In this document: positions 1 to 6,895 of the stretch, in pieces
Numbering within the stretch: the stretch's first letter is position 1
How the letters are laid out: every line of letters starts with the position of its first letter
NCBI GenBank assembly: GCA_033762625.1
Contig: JANRLI010000005.1
Location: 35,954-99,953, forward strand
Length of the DNA: 64,000 nt
Direction: 5' to 3'
From: Alphaproteobacteria bacterium
GTDB taxonomy: Bacteria; Pseudomonadota; Alphaproteobacteria; UBA9219; RGZA01
Made by a program: the position numbers and the translations under genes
The notes under the pieces: generated by a model
Databases searched by the model: none
Told to the model about the DNA's origin: nothing
What the model saw: only the letters and a program-made list of their open reading frames with translations

Positions 1-2
1 AT

Positions 3-584
3 TTTGATGATCGTTTTGTCGTGCAGCAGCTTATTCGGGTGGTGAGCAATACCGCGCATAACACCAAAGACCAGCTGAAACATAAATTGCGTCGTGTTGT
101 AAAACGCCTTGACCAATCACAGATGCGCGAAATTGTCGGACTTATTTGCCATGATGTGATTGAACGCGCCTATAAGCGCGATTTGCAGCCCGGGCAGGTA
201 CGAACCGCGGCAGAAAAAGAAGCGATTGCCAAACCTTTGCTGGCTGAAATTGCCAAACTGTTTCCAGGTGCGGATGATGTGGTGTTTCGTTTAACCGACC
301 CATCTGAAGTCATGAGCAAGCAGATGAAATCCGCAGCGCAGCAACAACGCGCGCTGGATGATCCGCTTTACGCAAAGTTAAAGAGCATCGACGGGCTTGC
401 CAATACCAATGATCAGGCATCCATCCCCGATGATGCACGCGGGCGCGATGATATGCTGCGCAAACTGGGTGATATGTATAATGTGGTAGAAGCGGGATGC
501 GCGTATCGCCCGTCATTGCGCCATATTCACATGGCTTACCTGATTATCCACCAGCGCACAGTAAACCGTCTCAACGCCGCTTAG
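3..584 (+). CDS. Hypothetical protein, probably truncated at its N-terminus by the window edge
   Basis: I do not recognise this protein. The frame stays open to the left edge of the window. The first possible start is a GTG at position 21 with no ribosome binding site in front of it, so the visible 190-odd residues are probably the C-terminal part of a longer protein. It is soluble, rich in charged residues (a Lys/Arg-rich stretch near residues 20-35 of the GTG-initiated form) and mostly helical in appearance, with no signal peptide or membrane segment. It converges with the downstream glycosyltransferase gene, and the two stop regions overlap by 14 bases. No function is proposed. Confidence 0.6.
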   Translation, partial: FDDRFVVQQLIRVVSNTAHNTKDQLKHKLRRVVKRLDQSQMREIVGLICHDVIERAYKRDLQPGQVRTAAEKEAIAKPLLAEIAKLFPGADDVVFRLTDPSEVMSKQMKSAAQQQRALDDPLYAKLKSIDGLANTNDQASIPDDARGRDDMLRKLGDMYNVVEAGCAYRPSLRHIHMAYLIIHQRTVNRLNAA

Positions 585-2307
585 ATTTTGCTTTTGGCGT
601 TACTTTTGCTGGCACCGGCGCGGTGCGGTAAATTTCGAGCTTCAGCATTTTGCCTGCACCAATGCTAAAGCCATCGACATTACCGGTGAGCAGGGGCATG
701 AGCTGAAAAAACTTCGCTTTTTCCAGAAATTCGGCTTTCTGCCCGTTTTCTACAACGCCGATTAAACAGGGATTGCGCTTCATTTCAACCGCAAGGCGTT
801 CACCCATATTCAGGAATTCGGTTTTTATCCTCGCGTCAAATACAAGGCTTGGCTCGCTATAGCCTGCGGTTGCCAACATAGGTTGTTCGCAGTTTTCCAA
901 CACAGGAAGATTGCGCACAATCTGTTCACTGATAAAGAGATGATGGAGATTGGGCAGCATCACGCCAAATAACGATGCCATCAGCATGACAGCCGCAACG
1001 GGAAGCGGGGAAAGACCGATGGATGGATCAGATTGTTTGCCGCGCATCAGATGAATGGCGGTTAAACATGCGGCAAAGGCAAGTGTGCCAGCGAATAATG
1101 CCCAATAAAATAACGTGCCTTCCAGCATAATCGGAAGCGCGGCAGGAATGAGTGCAAAGCCAAGCGATACACCCGCAAAGGCTAGATAACAAAAACCATT
1201 CCATAACGAATGACCCGTATCGCGCACACCTGAAAACAGCCAACGCATGGCAAGCAGACATAACGCCGGATAAGCAGGCAGCACGTAATGCGGCAATTTG
1301 GTCAGGGTAAATTCAAATACCAGCCAGATGGGAATGGCCCATGCCAGACAAAAGCGCACATCTTTGTCATGACGTGATGCCCAGATATATGGAATTGCCA
1401 GCATGAAGGGCAGCGATGCGGGCCACAGCATTGCGGGCAAAATAAATGAGTAAAGCCCCGGGAATGCAAAGCCCCATTGATGGGCAAACCCTTGCACCTC
1501 CCAGATTTTGGCGAATAAATCATGGCCGGCAGAATTTTTATAAAACTCCGCACCTGCTTGATGGGTAATCAGAATAAACCATGGCAGGATAAGCAGTAGC
1601 GCAAATGGAATGCCCAGCAGCGGATTTAGTTTTTTTGCAAAGCTGATCGGTTCTTTGAACAGTTTTAGGGTGATAAGGGTGCCTAGTGGTGCCAGCAGAA
1701 CCAGCGGGCCTTTAATCAGAAAGCCCGCAGCCAGCGCGCCCCAAAATAACAGGAAATCTTTTGCCTTTAATGCCTTGGCCTGTACGAAGGCTTTGGCGAG
1801 CACAAACTGACAGGCCACAATGGTTGCGAGAAGCATCGCATCGGTTTTGGCAAGGCGCGTTTCCACATTCAGCATGAAACAGCAGGCCAGCATAATGCCC
1901 GCGGCAAATCCTGTTTCCGCATTCAGCAATTTGCAGCCCAGCGCCGCAGTGAGCAGCACCGCAAGGATTGCACCAATCAGCGATGGCAAACGATAAGGCC
2001 AGATGCTGTTCGCAATCTCATCACCCGCAATGCGTTGCACGATTTGTACAGCGCCGGCTTGTAGCCAGTAAATGCCGATGGGTTTTTTGTAACGCGGTTC
2101 ATCTTGAAAGCGGATATCGACCAGATTGCCCGTTTGCACCATCTGCTTGGATGCCTGCGCAAAGCTGGGTTCATCACGGTCAAACACCGGCAGGGTAAAA
2201 AACCCGGGCAGGAAAATGGCCAGACAAAATAAAACCAGCACGCCATAAGCCGCGCCGGTTAAGCGTTTTTCATGCGGGAATAAATTGGATGATAAGGTTT
2301 TAAACAT
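571..2307 (-). CDS. Family 39 membrane glycosyltransferase (ArnT/PMT-like)
   Basis: A 578-residue polytopic membrane protein of the dolichyl-phosphate-mannose mannosyltransferase/ArnT superfamily. Such enzymes move a sugar from an undecaprenyl- or polyprenyl-phosphate carrier to lipid A, a glycan or a protein on the periplasmic side. The family signature lies just after the first membrane segment: FDRDEPSFAQASKQM near residues 42-56 (acidic pair in the first periplasmic loop), then RYKKPIGIYWLQ. About ten to twelve hydrophobic segments follow, and the C-terminus is a short Lys/Arg-rich tail. It lies 42 bases downstream of a LABN-domain gene on the same strand, a pairing common in alphaproteobacteria, often with a polyprenyl-phosphate glycosyltransferase that is not seen here. 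Lipid A modification is likely, but the sugar and acceptor cannot be read from sequence. Confidence 0.88.
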   Translation of the reverse strand: MFKTLSSNLFPHEKRLTGAAYGVLVLFCLAIFLPGFFTLPVFDRDEPSFAQASKQMVQTGNLVDIRFQDEPRYKKPIGIYWLQAGAVQIVQRIAGDEIANSIWPYRLPSLIGAILAVLLTAALGCKLLNAETGFAAGIMLACCFMLNVETRLAKTDAMLLATIVACQFVLAKAFVQAKALKAKDFLLFWGALAAGFLIKGPLVLLAPLGTLITLKLFKEPISFAKKLNPLLGIPFALLLILPWFILITHQAGAEFYKNSAGHDLFAKIWEVQGFAHQWGFAFPGLYSFILPAMLWPASLPFMLAIPYIWASRHDKDVRFCLAWAIPIWLVFEFTLTKLPHYVLPAYPALCLLAMRWLFSGVRDTGHSLWNGFCYLAFAGVSLGFALIPAALPIMLEGTLFYWALFAGTLAFAACLTAIHLMRGKQSDPSIGLSPLPVAAVMLMASLFGVMLPNLHHLFISEQIVRNLPVLENCEQPMLATAGYSEPSLVFDARIKTEFLNMGERLAVEMKRNPCLIGVVENGQKAEFLEKAKFFQLMPLLTGNVDGFSIGAGKMLKLEIYRTAPVPAKVTPKAKSKRR

Positions 2308-2349
2308 TGCGCATCAGATTATGGTGCGCTGCTGCTTACTTCAACAGGC

Positions 2350-2796
2350 TTATTTTTTGATATGCTGCAGCGTGACTAATGCTTCGCTGGCCGCTTTTAG
2401 TTCTTCGGGCGTCAATTCGTGGCTTTTGGCGCTAAGCTCGGTCACTTCAAAGGATAATTCATGCAGGATTTGCGCAGGATTATTGGCAAGCTGCTTGGCT
2501 TTGATGTTATGGATAAAAAACACGTTGCGGGCATAGATGAAGAGCCCCAGCGACTGTCCGACGATAAATACAAAATCGTTTTTCAAAATGGCATAGATAA
2601 GCAAAACCAGACCGCCGCCAATGCTGAAGACCCAGAAAATTTCCGGCACCGCGCTGCGGCCCATTTTCTCGCTATGCACCCATTGGGCGACAAAGCGCAT
2701 CATGAACAGGGCCTGACCCAATAGGCCAAACAGCACTAAAAAATTGAAATGACCGGATAGCCACGTCCAGATAACGTCAAATACATGATTAATCAT
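2350..2796 (-). CDS. Lipid A biosynthesis N-terminal (LABN) domain membrane protein
   Basis: A 148-residue protein that is essentially one LABN domain, the small membrane domain otherwise found at the N-terminus of some LpxB enzymes. Visible marks are three to four hydrophobic segments and the conserved stretch FMMRFVAQWVHSEKMGRS followed by PEIFWVFSIGGG. Free-standing LABN proteins usually sit beside GT39 enzymes and polyprenyl-phosphate sugar synthases, and they are thought to help supply or flip the lipid-linked sugar donor. Here the gene is immediately upstream of the GT39 gene, so one operon is likely. The last 40 residues are soluble and helical. The exact biochemical role of the family is uncertain. 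Confidence 0.85.
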   Translation of the reverse strand: MINHVFDVIWTWLSGHFNFLVLFGLLGQALFMMRFVAQWVHSEKMGRSAVPEIFWVFSIGGGLVLLIYAILKNDFVFIVGQSLGLFIYARNVFFIHNIKAKQLANNPAQILHELSFEVTELSAKSHELTPEELKAASEALVTLQHIKK

Positions 2797-2818
2797 GGCA
2801 GGGAAGATAGAACGAAAC

Positions 2819-2896
2819 CTAGTGTGGGATTGAAAAGTACGCTTAAGTTTTTGACATAGACTGGTTTAGCGGACTTTTCAATCTAAACCACACTAG
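2819..2896. repeat. Palindromic element 1 with CTAGTGT ends (MITE-like)
   Basis: A 78-bp imperfect inverted repeat. The left arm starts CTAGTGTGGGATTGAAAAGT and the right arm ends CAATCTAAACCACACTAG. The arms match over about 28-30 bases if a four-base insertion (TTTA) is allowed in the right arm. The ends carry the internal palindrome CTAG, and no coding capacity is present. It lies in the spacer between the LABN gene and a small ORF, 14 bp from a second element with the same heptamer at its ends. Size and structure fit a non-autonomous mobile repeat, but no transposase is in the window to pair it with. Confidence 0.65.
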
Positions 2897-2910
2897 TTTT
2901 TATAATTTTA

Positions 2911-2987
2911 CTAGTGTCCTTATCGATTTTGAAGTTCGTTGAGGGCGTGCCACAAAGTGAAGCGAACTTCAAAAATCGGGACACTAG
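2911..2987. repeat. Palindromic element 2 with CTAGTGT ends (MITE-like)
   Basis: A 77-bp inverted repeat. The left arm is CTAGTGTCC, then TTAT, then CGATTTTGAAGTTCG; the right arm is the complement of CTAGTGTCCCGATTTTTGAAGTTCG written as two pieces. About 24 of 25 bases pair apart from the small insertion. The interior of 24 bases shows nothing further. It shares only the terminal CTAGTGT with element 1 and has nearly the same length, so the two may be relatives moved or maintained by the same machinery. It ends 3 bases before the stop codon of the small ORF at 2991. Confidence 0.7.
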
Positions 2988-2990
2988 GCC

Positions 2991-3218
2991 TTAAGCAACA
3001 GCCTGTTTTGACGAATCTGTAGATTCAGCAGCTAAATTGCTGATTGTTTCGGTGTGTGGTTCGAGCTGTGCAGGAATTTCCGACAATTCGTTGAAGGCAG
3101 CCGAAAGCTCTGCCGCTGCTTTTTGCAGCACAGGTGTGGCATCGCTGGGCACAATCAGCGCGTCCTTTACAAGGCCACATAGGGCAAGAAAAACACTCGG
3201 TGTCATATCTACTCGCAC
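2991..3218 (-). CDS. Small hypothetical protein (75 residues)
   Basis: A possible small gene with a GTG start preceded by AAGGA at a spacing of nine bases, which is the main reason to accept it; an internal ATG at codon 5 is the alternative. The product is acidic, Ala/Glu-rich and probably helical (residues 30-60), with a Cys in LALCGLVKDAL. It has no membrane segment and I do not recognise it. It is isolated between two CTAGTGT palindromes and a GAGCG-type palindromic element, in a spacer of nearly 700 bases, so it could also be a chance ORF. Confidence 0.45.
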   Translation of the reverse strand: MRVDMTPSVFLALCGLVKDALIVPSDATPVLQKAAAELSAAFNELSEIPAQLEPHTETISNLAAESTDSSKQAVA

Positions 3219-3259
3219 GGTACTCTATCCTTACAAAAGCATATTCTTTTTTTATTTTT

Positions 3260-3312
3260 CGCCATTCGCTCTGCGCTCTCATTTGAAGAATGGGCACGCA
3301 ACCGCTCGGGCG
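3260..3312 (-). repeat. GAGCG-type palindromic element, copy A
   Basis: Intergenic copy upstream of the small ORF. On the minus strand it reads CGCCCGAGCGGTTGCG, a variable hairpin, then GCAGAGCGAATGGCG. The variable stem is CTCATT paired with AATGGG (one G-T pair) around a five-base loop. The outer CGCC/GGCG pair and both conserved halves match the other copies. Orientation is the same as the adjacent minus-strand genes. Confidence 0.8.
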
Positions 3313-3409
3313 TTTGTCTTATTTTGGAACCTTTGGCCTCTTTGTTGGGCTTTTTTGATTCTCTATCCTCAGATTACTCCCTAACCATGAAAGCAAAAAC
3401 ACCTGAAAT

Positions 3410-3439
3410 CACATTTTTTAGATGTAACTAAAAAATGTG
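3410..3439. terminator. AT-rich perfect hairpin after ccmC
   Basis: CACATTTTTTAG and its exact complement CTAAAAAATGTG are separated by six bases, 32 bases beyond the ccmC stop codon. The 12-bp stem is AT-rich and has no separate U tract, so it is at best a weak, possibly bidirectional terminator or an mRNA 3' end for ccmABC. Confidence 0.45.
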
Positions 3440-3471
3440 TAAAACAAGCATTAAGCTAAGGAAAATGGGCG

Positions 3472-4200
3472 TTAATCCTGGCCTTTTTGAGTATTTTCGA
3501 GTTTTTTCAGGGTGATGGCCGTTAAAATTCGCAGCAAAATAATGGCGCCGCAAAAGAAAAATACGCCCCCAGCCATCAAAAAAAGCGGTGGCATCATGGT
3601 TGAATCAAGGGCTGGCCCGCCTTTACGGATAACCGTTGCGCCTTGATGCAGTGTATTCCACCAATCAACCGAGAATTTGATGATGGGAATATTGATTAGC
3701 CCAACGACCAATAAAATCTGGCTCGCTTTTTCACCGCGCTGTCCACCATCGGATGTGTCATCAAACGCATTGCGCAAAACTATAAAACCAACATAGAGAA
3801 AAAATAAAATCAGCATTGATGTCAGTCGCGCATCCCACACCCACCATGCGCCCCACATGGGTTTGCCCCAGATGCTTCCGGTAATCAGGCAAATCGCGCT
3901 TAGCACTGCACCAACAGGTGCGGCGGCCTTGCAGAATAAATCAGCAACGGTGTGTTTCCACACAAATGCGGACATAGCGGCAAGCGCCATAACTGTATAA
4001 AGCGCAAGCGCCATCCACGCAGCAGGCACATGCACATACATAATACGCACGGTTTCGCCCTGCTGATAATCGGGCGGGGATGTCACCAATGCGGCATGGG
4101 TTCCAAGCGTGAACAGAGCAAGGCTTAAGGCGCCGAATAGCGGCCACAGGAAGCGCGCAATGTTCTGGAAACGGCTGGGATTGGCAAAGTAATGCAGCAT
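3472..4200 (-). CDS. ccmC: Haem exporter/chaperone protein CcmC
   Basis: A 242-residue inner-membrane protein of cytochrome c maturation system I that binds haem and passes it to CcmE in the periplasm. The tryptophan-rich WWD signature WGAWWVWDARLTS is intact, between membrane segments three and four. Histidines expected to ligand haem are present in YVHVPAAWM near residue 55 and in the later periplasmic loop (WWNTLHQGA). Six hydrophobic segments fit the family topology. It is the last gene of ccmABC, 8 bases after ccmB. No ccmD-like small membrane ORF is seen in the 250 bases downstream, where that gene often lies. Confidence 0.95.
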   Translation of the reverse strand: MLHYFANPSRFQNIARFLWPLFGALSLALFTLGTHAALVTSPPDYQQGETVRIMYVHVPAAWMALALYTVMALAAMSAFVWKHTVADLFCKAAAPVGAVLSAICLITGSIWGKPMWGAWWVWDARLTSMLILFFLYVGFIVLRNAFDDTSDGGQRGEKASQILLVVGLINIPIIKFSVDWWNTLHQGATVIRKGGPALDSTMMPPLFLMAGGVFFFCGAIILLRILTAITLKKLENTQKGQD

Positions 4201-4207
4201 GGTGAAC

Positions 4208-4876
4208 CTATGAAGCTTCTATGGCGGAGCGAAGTGCAGCGCCCGTTAAAAATGGCAGCGTTGACGAATAGAGAACCAATAATGCGCCAAGGAAGTACAG
4301 GGCTTGCAAGCCTTCACCTTCAGCGCCAGCGGTAGCAAGGCTGACCGCAAAAATCATCACCGGAATATAAAACGGAATAAGCAAAAGCGGTAGCAAGAGG
4401 CCCGCATTTTTTGCGCCAAGCGCCAATGCCGCGCCCAGCATTCCCAATTGCTGGATGATATAGGATGCAAGAAGCAGCGCGAGGATAAGCACCGGCATGT
4501 GCATAACAGGTACATGCAGCAGCACCATGAGAAGAGGGCTGCACACAATAATCGGTAGCAATAATGCGCACCATTGCGCTTTGCTTTTTACTATTGCGTA
4601 AAACGAAAGCGACATGCGCGAGCCATGAATAATATCCAGCGTACCGTTTTGATAATCCATGCTGAACAGTTTTTCAAAACCAAGCATCTGTCCAAGCAAA
4701 ATGGCAAGCAACAGCAGGCCGGGAGCAACGTGTTGCAATTGCACTGCATCGGGGCCAAGTGCAAAGGGGAATAACGTAACCATCAACAGCACAAAGACCA
4801 GATGCGCAATGCTTTGTGCACGTGTGCGCCATGCAATGACCGTTTCACGTTTGAAGAGTGCAAGAATGGCGTTCAT
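4208..4876 (-). CDS. ccmB: Haem exporter membrane subunit CcmB
   Basis: A 222-residue integral membrane protein with six hydrophobic segments, the permease partner of CcmA in the CcmABC(D) complex that releases holo-CcmE during c-type cytochrome assembly. Family marks include an N-terminal amphipathic stretch (FKRETVIAWRTRAQ) and the loop after segment two (EKLFSMDYQNGTLD), which matches the usual E-x-D-x-x-G pattern. Its start overlaps the ccmA stop by four bases, so the two are translationally coupled. Length is typical. Confidence 0.93.
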   Translation of the reverse strand: MNAILALFKRETVIAWRTRAQSIAHLVFVLLMVTLFPFALGPDAVQLQHVAPGLLLLAILLGQMLGFEKLFSMDYQNGTLDIIHGSRMSLSFYAIVKSKAQWCALLLPIIVCSPLLMVLLHVPVMHMPVLILALLLASYIIQQLGMLGAALALGAKNAGLLLPLLLIPFYIPVMIFAVSLATAGAEGEGLQALYFLGALLVLYSSTLPFLTGAALRSAIEAS

Positions 4877-5472
4877 GCGGCGGCCTGCAATTGAATGATT
4901 TGCGCGCTGTTAATCGCCAGATCATCATGGCTGGCGATAATCGCTGCGCCGCCATTTTGTGTATGTTGCCCAACAAGCTTGAGCAGCATTTGCACACCCG
5001 CAGCATCAAGCGCGGCCTGCGGTTCATCCAGCAACCAGACATCTGCCTGTTGCACTAACAGCCGCGCAAAGGATAAACGGCGTTTTTGCCCGTTGGATAT
5101 TTGCGCCGCCAATTGATGACGCTGCGCGGTTAGCCCCAGCGTATCCAAAATCAATTCATTCGTGCTTTTTTGTCCATCATTCCCCGTTTGCTGCGTGGCA
5201 TAAAGGGCGCGCCAGAAATCCAGATGTTCAATCGCAGTCATCGAAGGGTGCAGCGCATTGGCATGACCCAGATAAAGGTATGAGGATAACGGCGCGCCGT
5301 TATACGGGAATAAACCCGCCAATGCGCGCAGCAATGTGCTTTTCCCGCTGCCATTTTCCCCGTGCAGAATAAACACGCCGCCGGCATCAAGCGTAAAGTT
5401 TACCGGCGCAAAAAGATTACGCTTTGCACGCGTGCAGGAAAGGTTGGTTATGGTAAATGGAAAAAGCGGCAT
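4873..5472 (-). CDS. ccmA: Haem exporter ATP-binding subunit CcmA
   Basis: A 199-residue ABC ATPase that powers release of haem-loaded CcmE from CcmC. The Walker A motif GENGSGKST lies near residues 39-47. The signature region is SNGQKRRLSFARLL, with N in place of the first S-G-type residue, a common CcmA variant. Walker B is VWLLDEPQAALD, followed by a switch histidine in ASHDD. It is the first gene of the operon. There is no obvious promoter motif in the 85 bases between it and the end of the LOG-type gene, which is upstream on the same strand, so read-through from that gene is possible. Confidence 0.94.
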   Translation of the reverse strand: MPLFPFTITNLSCTRAKRNLFAPVNFTLDAGGVFILHGENGSGKSTLLRALAGLFPYNGAPLSSYLYLGHANALHPSMTAIEHLDFWRALYATQQTGNDGQKSTNELILDTLGLTAQRHQLAAQISNGQKRRLSFARLLVQQADVWLLDEPQAALDAAGVQMLLKLVGQHTQNGGAAIIASHDDLAINSAQIIQLQAAA

Positions 5473-5529
5473 GCCGCCAAACTAAAACCCTTGGCAACAT
5501 GGTGCAAGCGCTGACTTATAAAGCGCTGG

Positions 5530-5571
5530 CTAAAGCCACTTATCTAAAGCCACTTATCTAAAGCCACTTGG
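5530..5571. repeat. Three tandem 14-bp repeats at the end of the LOG-type gene
   Basis: The unit CTAAAGCCACTTAT is present twice exactly at 5530-5557 and once as CTAAAGCCACTTGG at 5558-5571. The last copy encodes the final residues and stop codon (Lys-Trp-Leu-stop) of the minus-strand gene, so the duplication copied the end of the reading frame into its own downstream region. Strand slippage is the likely origin. Confidence 0.9.
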
Positions 5572-6226
5572 TTTCAATCGGTGGCGGTGGAACGATGGGC
5601 TGCTTGAGCAGCTCGAATACTTCTTCCAAACTATGCGCAACCTGATACATGCTGCGGTGGCGTTCCGTGGCAAAGCCTTCTTTAATCAGATTATCCATCA
5701 GTTTAATCAGCGGATCCCAGAAACCACCATCATCAAAAATGATGACGGGCTTTTCATGCAATTGAAGCTGCTTCCAGGTGATGATTTCAAAGGCTTCATC
5801 CAATGTGCCAAAACCACCCGGCAATACCACAAATGCATCGCTGCGTTCCGCCATCATTGCTTTGCGGGTATGCATGCTTTCAACCACATGCAATTCGGTT
5901 AAGCCGTTATGTTCGATTTCTTTGGATTGAATATGCTGCGGAATAATGCCGATGACTTTGCCGCCTGCATTCATCGCGGCATCGGCCACAATACCCATCA
6001 GGCCTACGCGCCCGCCACCATAGACCACATCAATGCCCTTTTGCGCGAGCATGGTACCGATGGTTTTCGCATTATCTTTATAACGCTGCGCCACGCGCGA
6101 GGATGATCCGCAATAGACGCACACGCTGCGGATAAGAATTTTTTCGGCCGAAGGGTTGGTGCTTGGCTTCCATTGTTCGGACGCGGCAAGATTCACCTGT
6201 GGTTCAGATGTCATGGGTTGTTTCAT
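5558..6226 (-). CDS. LOG/TIGR00730 family Rossmann-fold hydrolase
   Basis: A 222-residue member of the LOG family, which removes ribose 5-phosphate from cytokinin or purine nucleoside monophosphates (AMP phosphoribohydrolase-like in bacteria). The nucleotide-binding signature PGGFGTLDE is intact near residue 136, preceded by the conserved Arg-Lys (HTRKAMM), with VYCGSSS near the N-terminus and YGGGRVGLMG at about residue 70. There is an N-terminal extension of roughly 30 residues without a domain; an internal start is not obvious. The last codons lie in a 14-bp tandem repeat. The in vivo substrate is unknown. Confidence 0.88.
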   Translation of the reverse strand: MKQPMTSEPQVNLAASEQWKPSTNPSAEKILIRSVCVYCGSSSRVAQRYKDNAKTIGTMLAQKGIDVVYGGGRVGLMGIVADAAMNAGGKVIGIIPQHIQSKEIEHNGLTELHVVESMHTRKAMMAERSDAFVVLPGGFGTLDEAFEIITWKQLQLHEKPVIIFDDGGFWDPLIKLMDNLIKEGFATERHRSMYQVAHSLEEVFELLKQPIVPPPPIETKWL

Positions 6227-6471
6227 GATTTAAGTGGGGTTGATGGTGATTGAACCGTATAATGCATACGTAATGAAGCATAGCGCAATAGCTGTTAACA
6301 GCTTATTAAGTAGCGAAATCAGCTGCGAATTCCTTATTTTAAAGCACTATAAACACGTGCGAAGCCATGTTGCAGCTGCTAAGGCAGGGCGGCCAGTTCA
6401 TCAAAGCAGCACACGACAAAAATGCCCCAGCTTGCGCTAAGGCATGCGATTGGCGAAATACGTTTATTGAA

Positions 6472-6813
6472 TTAGTGAATCACGCGGCTGGTTTGGTTTT
6501 GTGCATCCGCACTGACTTCGCGTTGTTCAAAACGCTGGGCAAGCGCGTTGATGTCATTGCGCGCACGGGTTTGCGCTTCGGCGAGGAGCAGCGTCTGGCC
6601 TTCCATCTTTTTCTGGTTTTGTTGCAGCACCGATAATGCTTCTTCCACTTTTTGGCCGTGGGTGATTTGACGAGCAAGAGCTTCGGAAACGGCGGAGGCC
6701 AGATTGGCGCGAAGGCGCTTTAGCCACAGCATTGCGCCGAGTACAAAACCGCCCGCAGCAACAACCATAATTCCAAGCATGATGAGGGTAGGCAGATTAA
6801 TAATGTTATCCAT
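6472..6813 (-). CDS. Small membrane-anchored coiled-coil protein, unknown function
   Basis: A 113-residue protein with one N-terminal membrane helix (LIMLGIMVVAAGGFVLGAML, residues 9-28), a short basic stop-transfer segment, then about 75 residues of Ala/Glu/Gln-rich helix with a heptad-like pattern, probably a coiled coil in the cytoplasm. The layout recalls small division- or stator-type anchors, but no family signature is recognised. It lies alone on the minus strand between slt and the LOG gene. The 245 bases towards the LOG gene show no other gene. Confidence 0.65.
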   Translation of the reverse strand: MDNIINLPTLIMLGIMVVAAGGFVLGAMLWLKRLRANLASAVSEALARQITHGQKVEEALSVLQQNQKKMEGQTLLLAEAQTRARNDINALAQRFEQREVSADAQNQTSRVIH

Positions 6814-6895
6814 TTTCAGCGTCTCCCTTATGCCAAGAATGGTACCAGAGCGTCTGTTGTCAACGCAAGGGGGACAGGAGCAAGGGAAAATGCCA

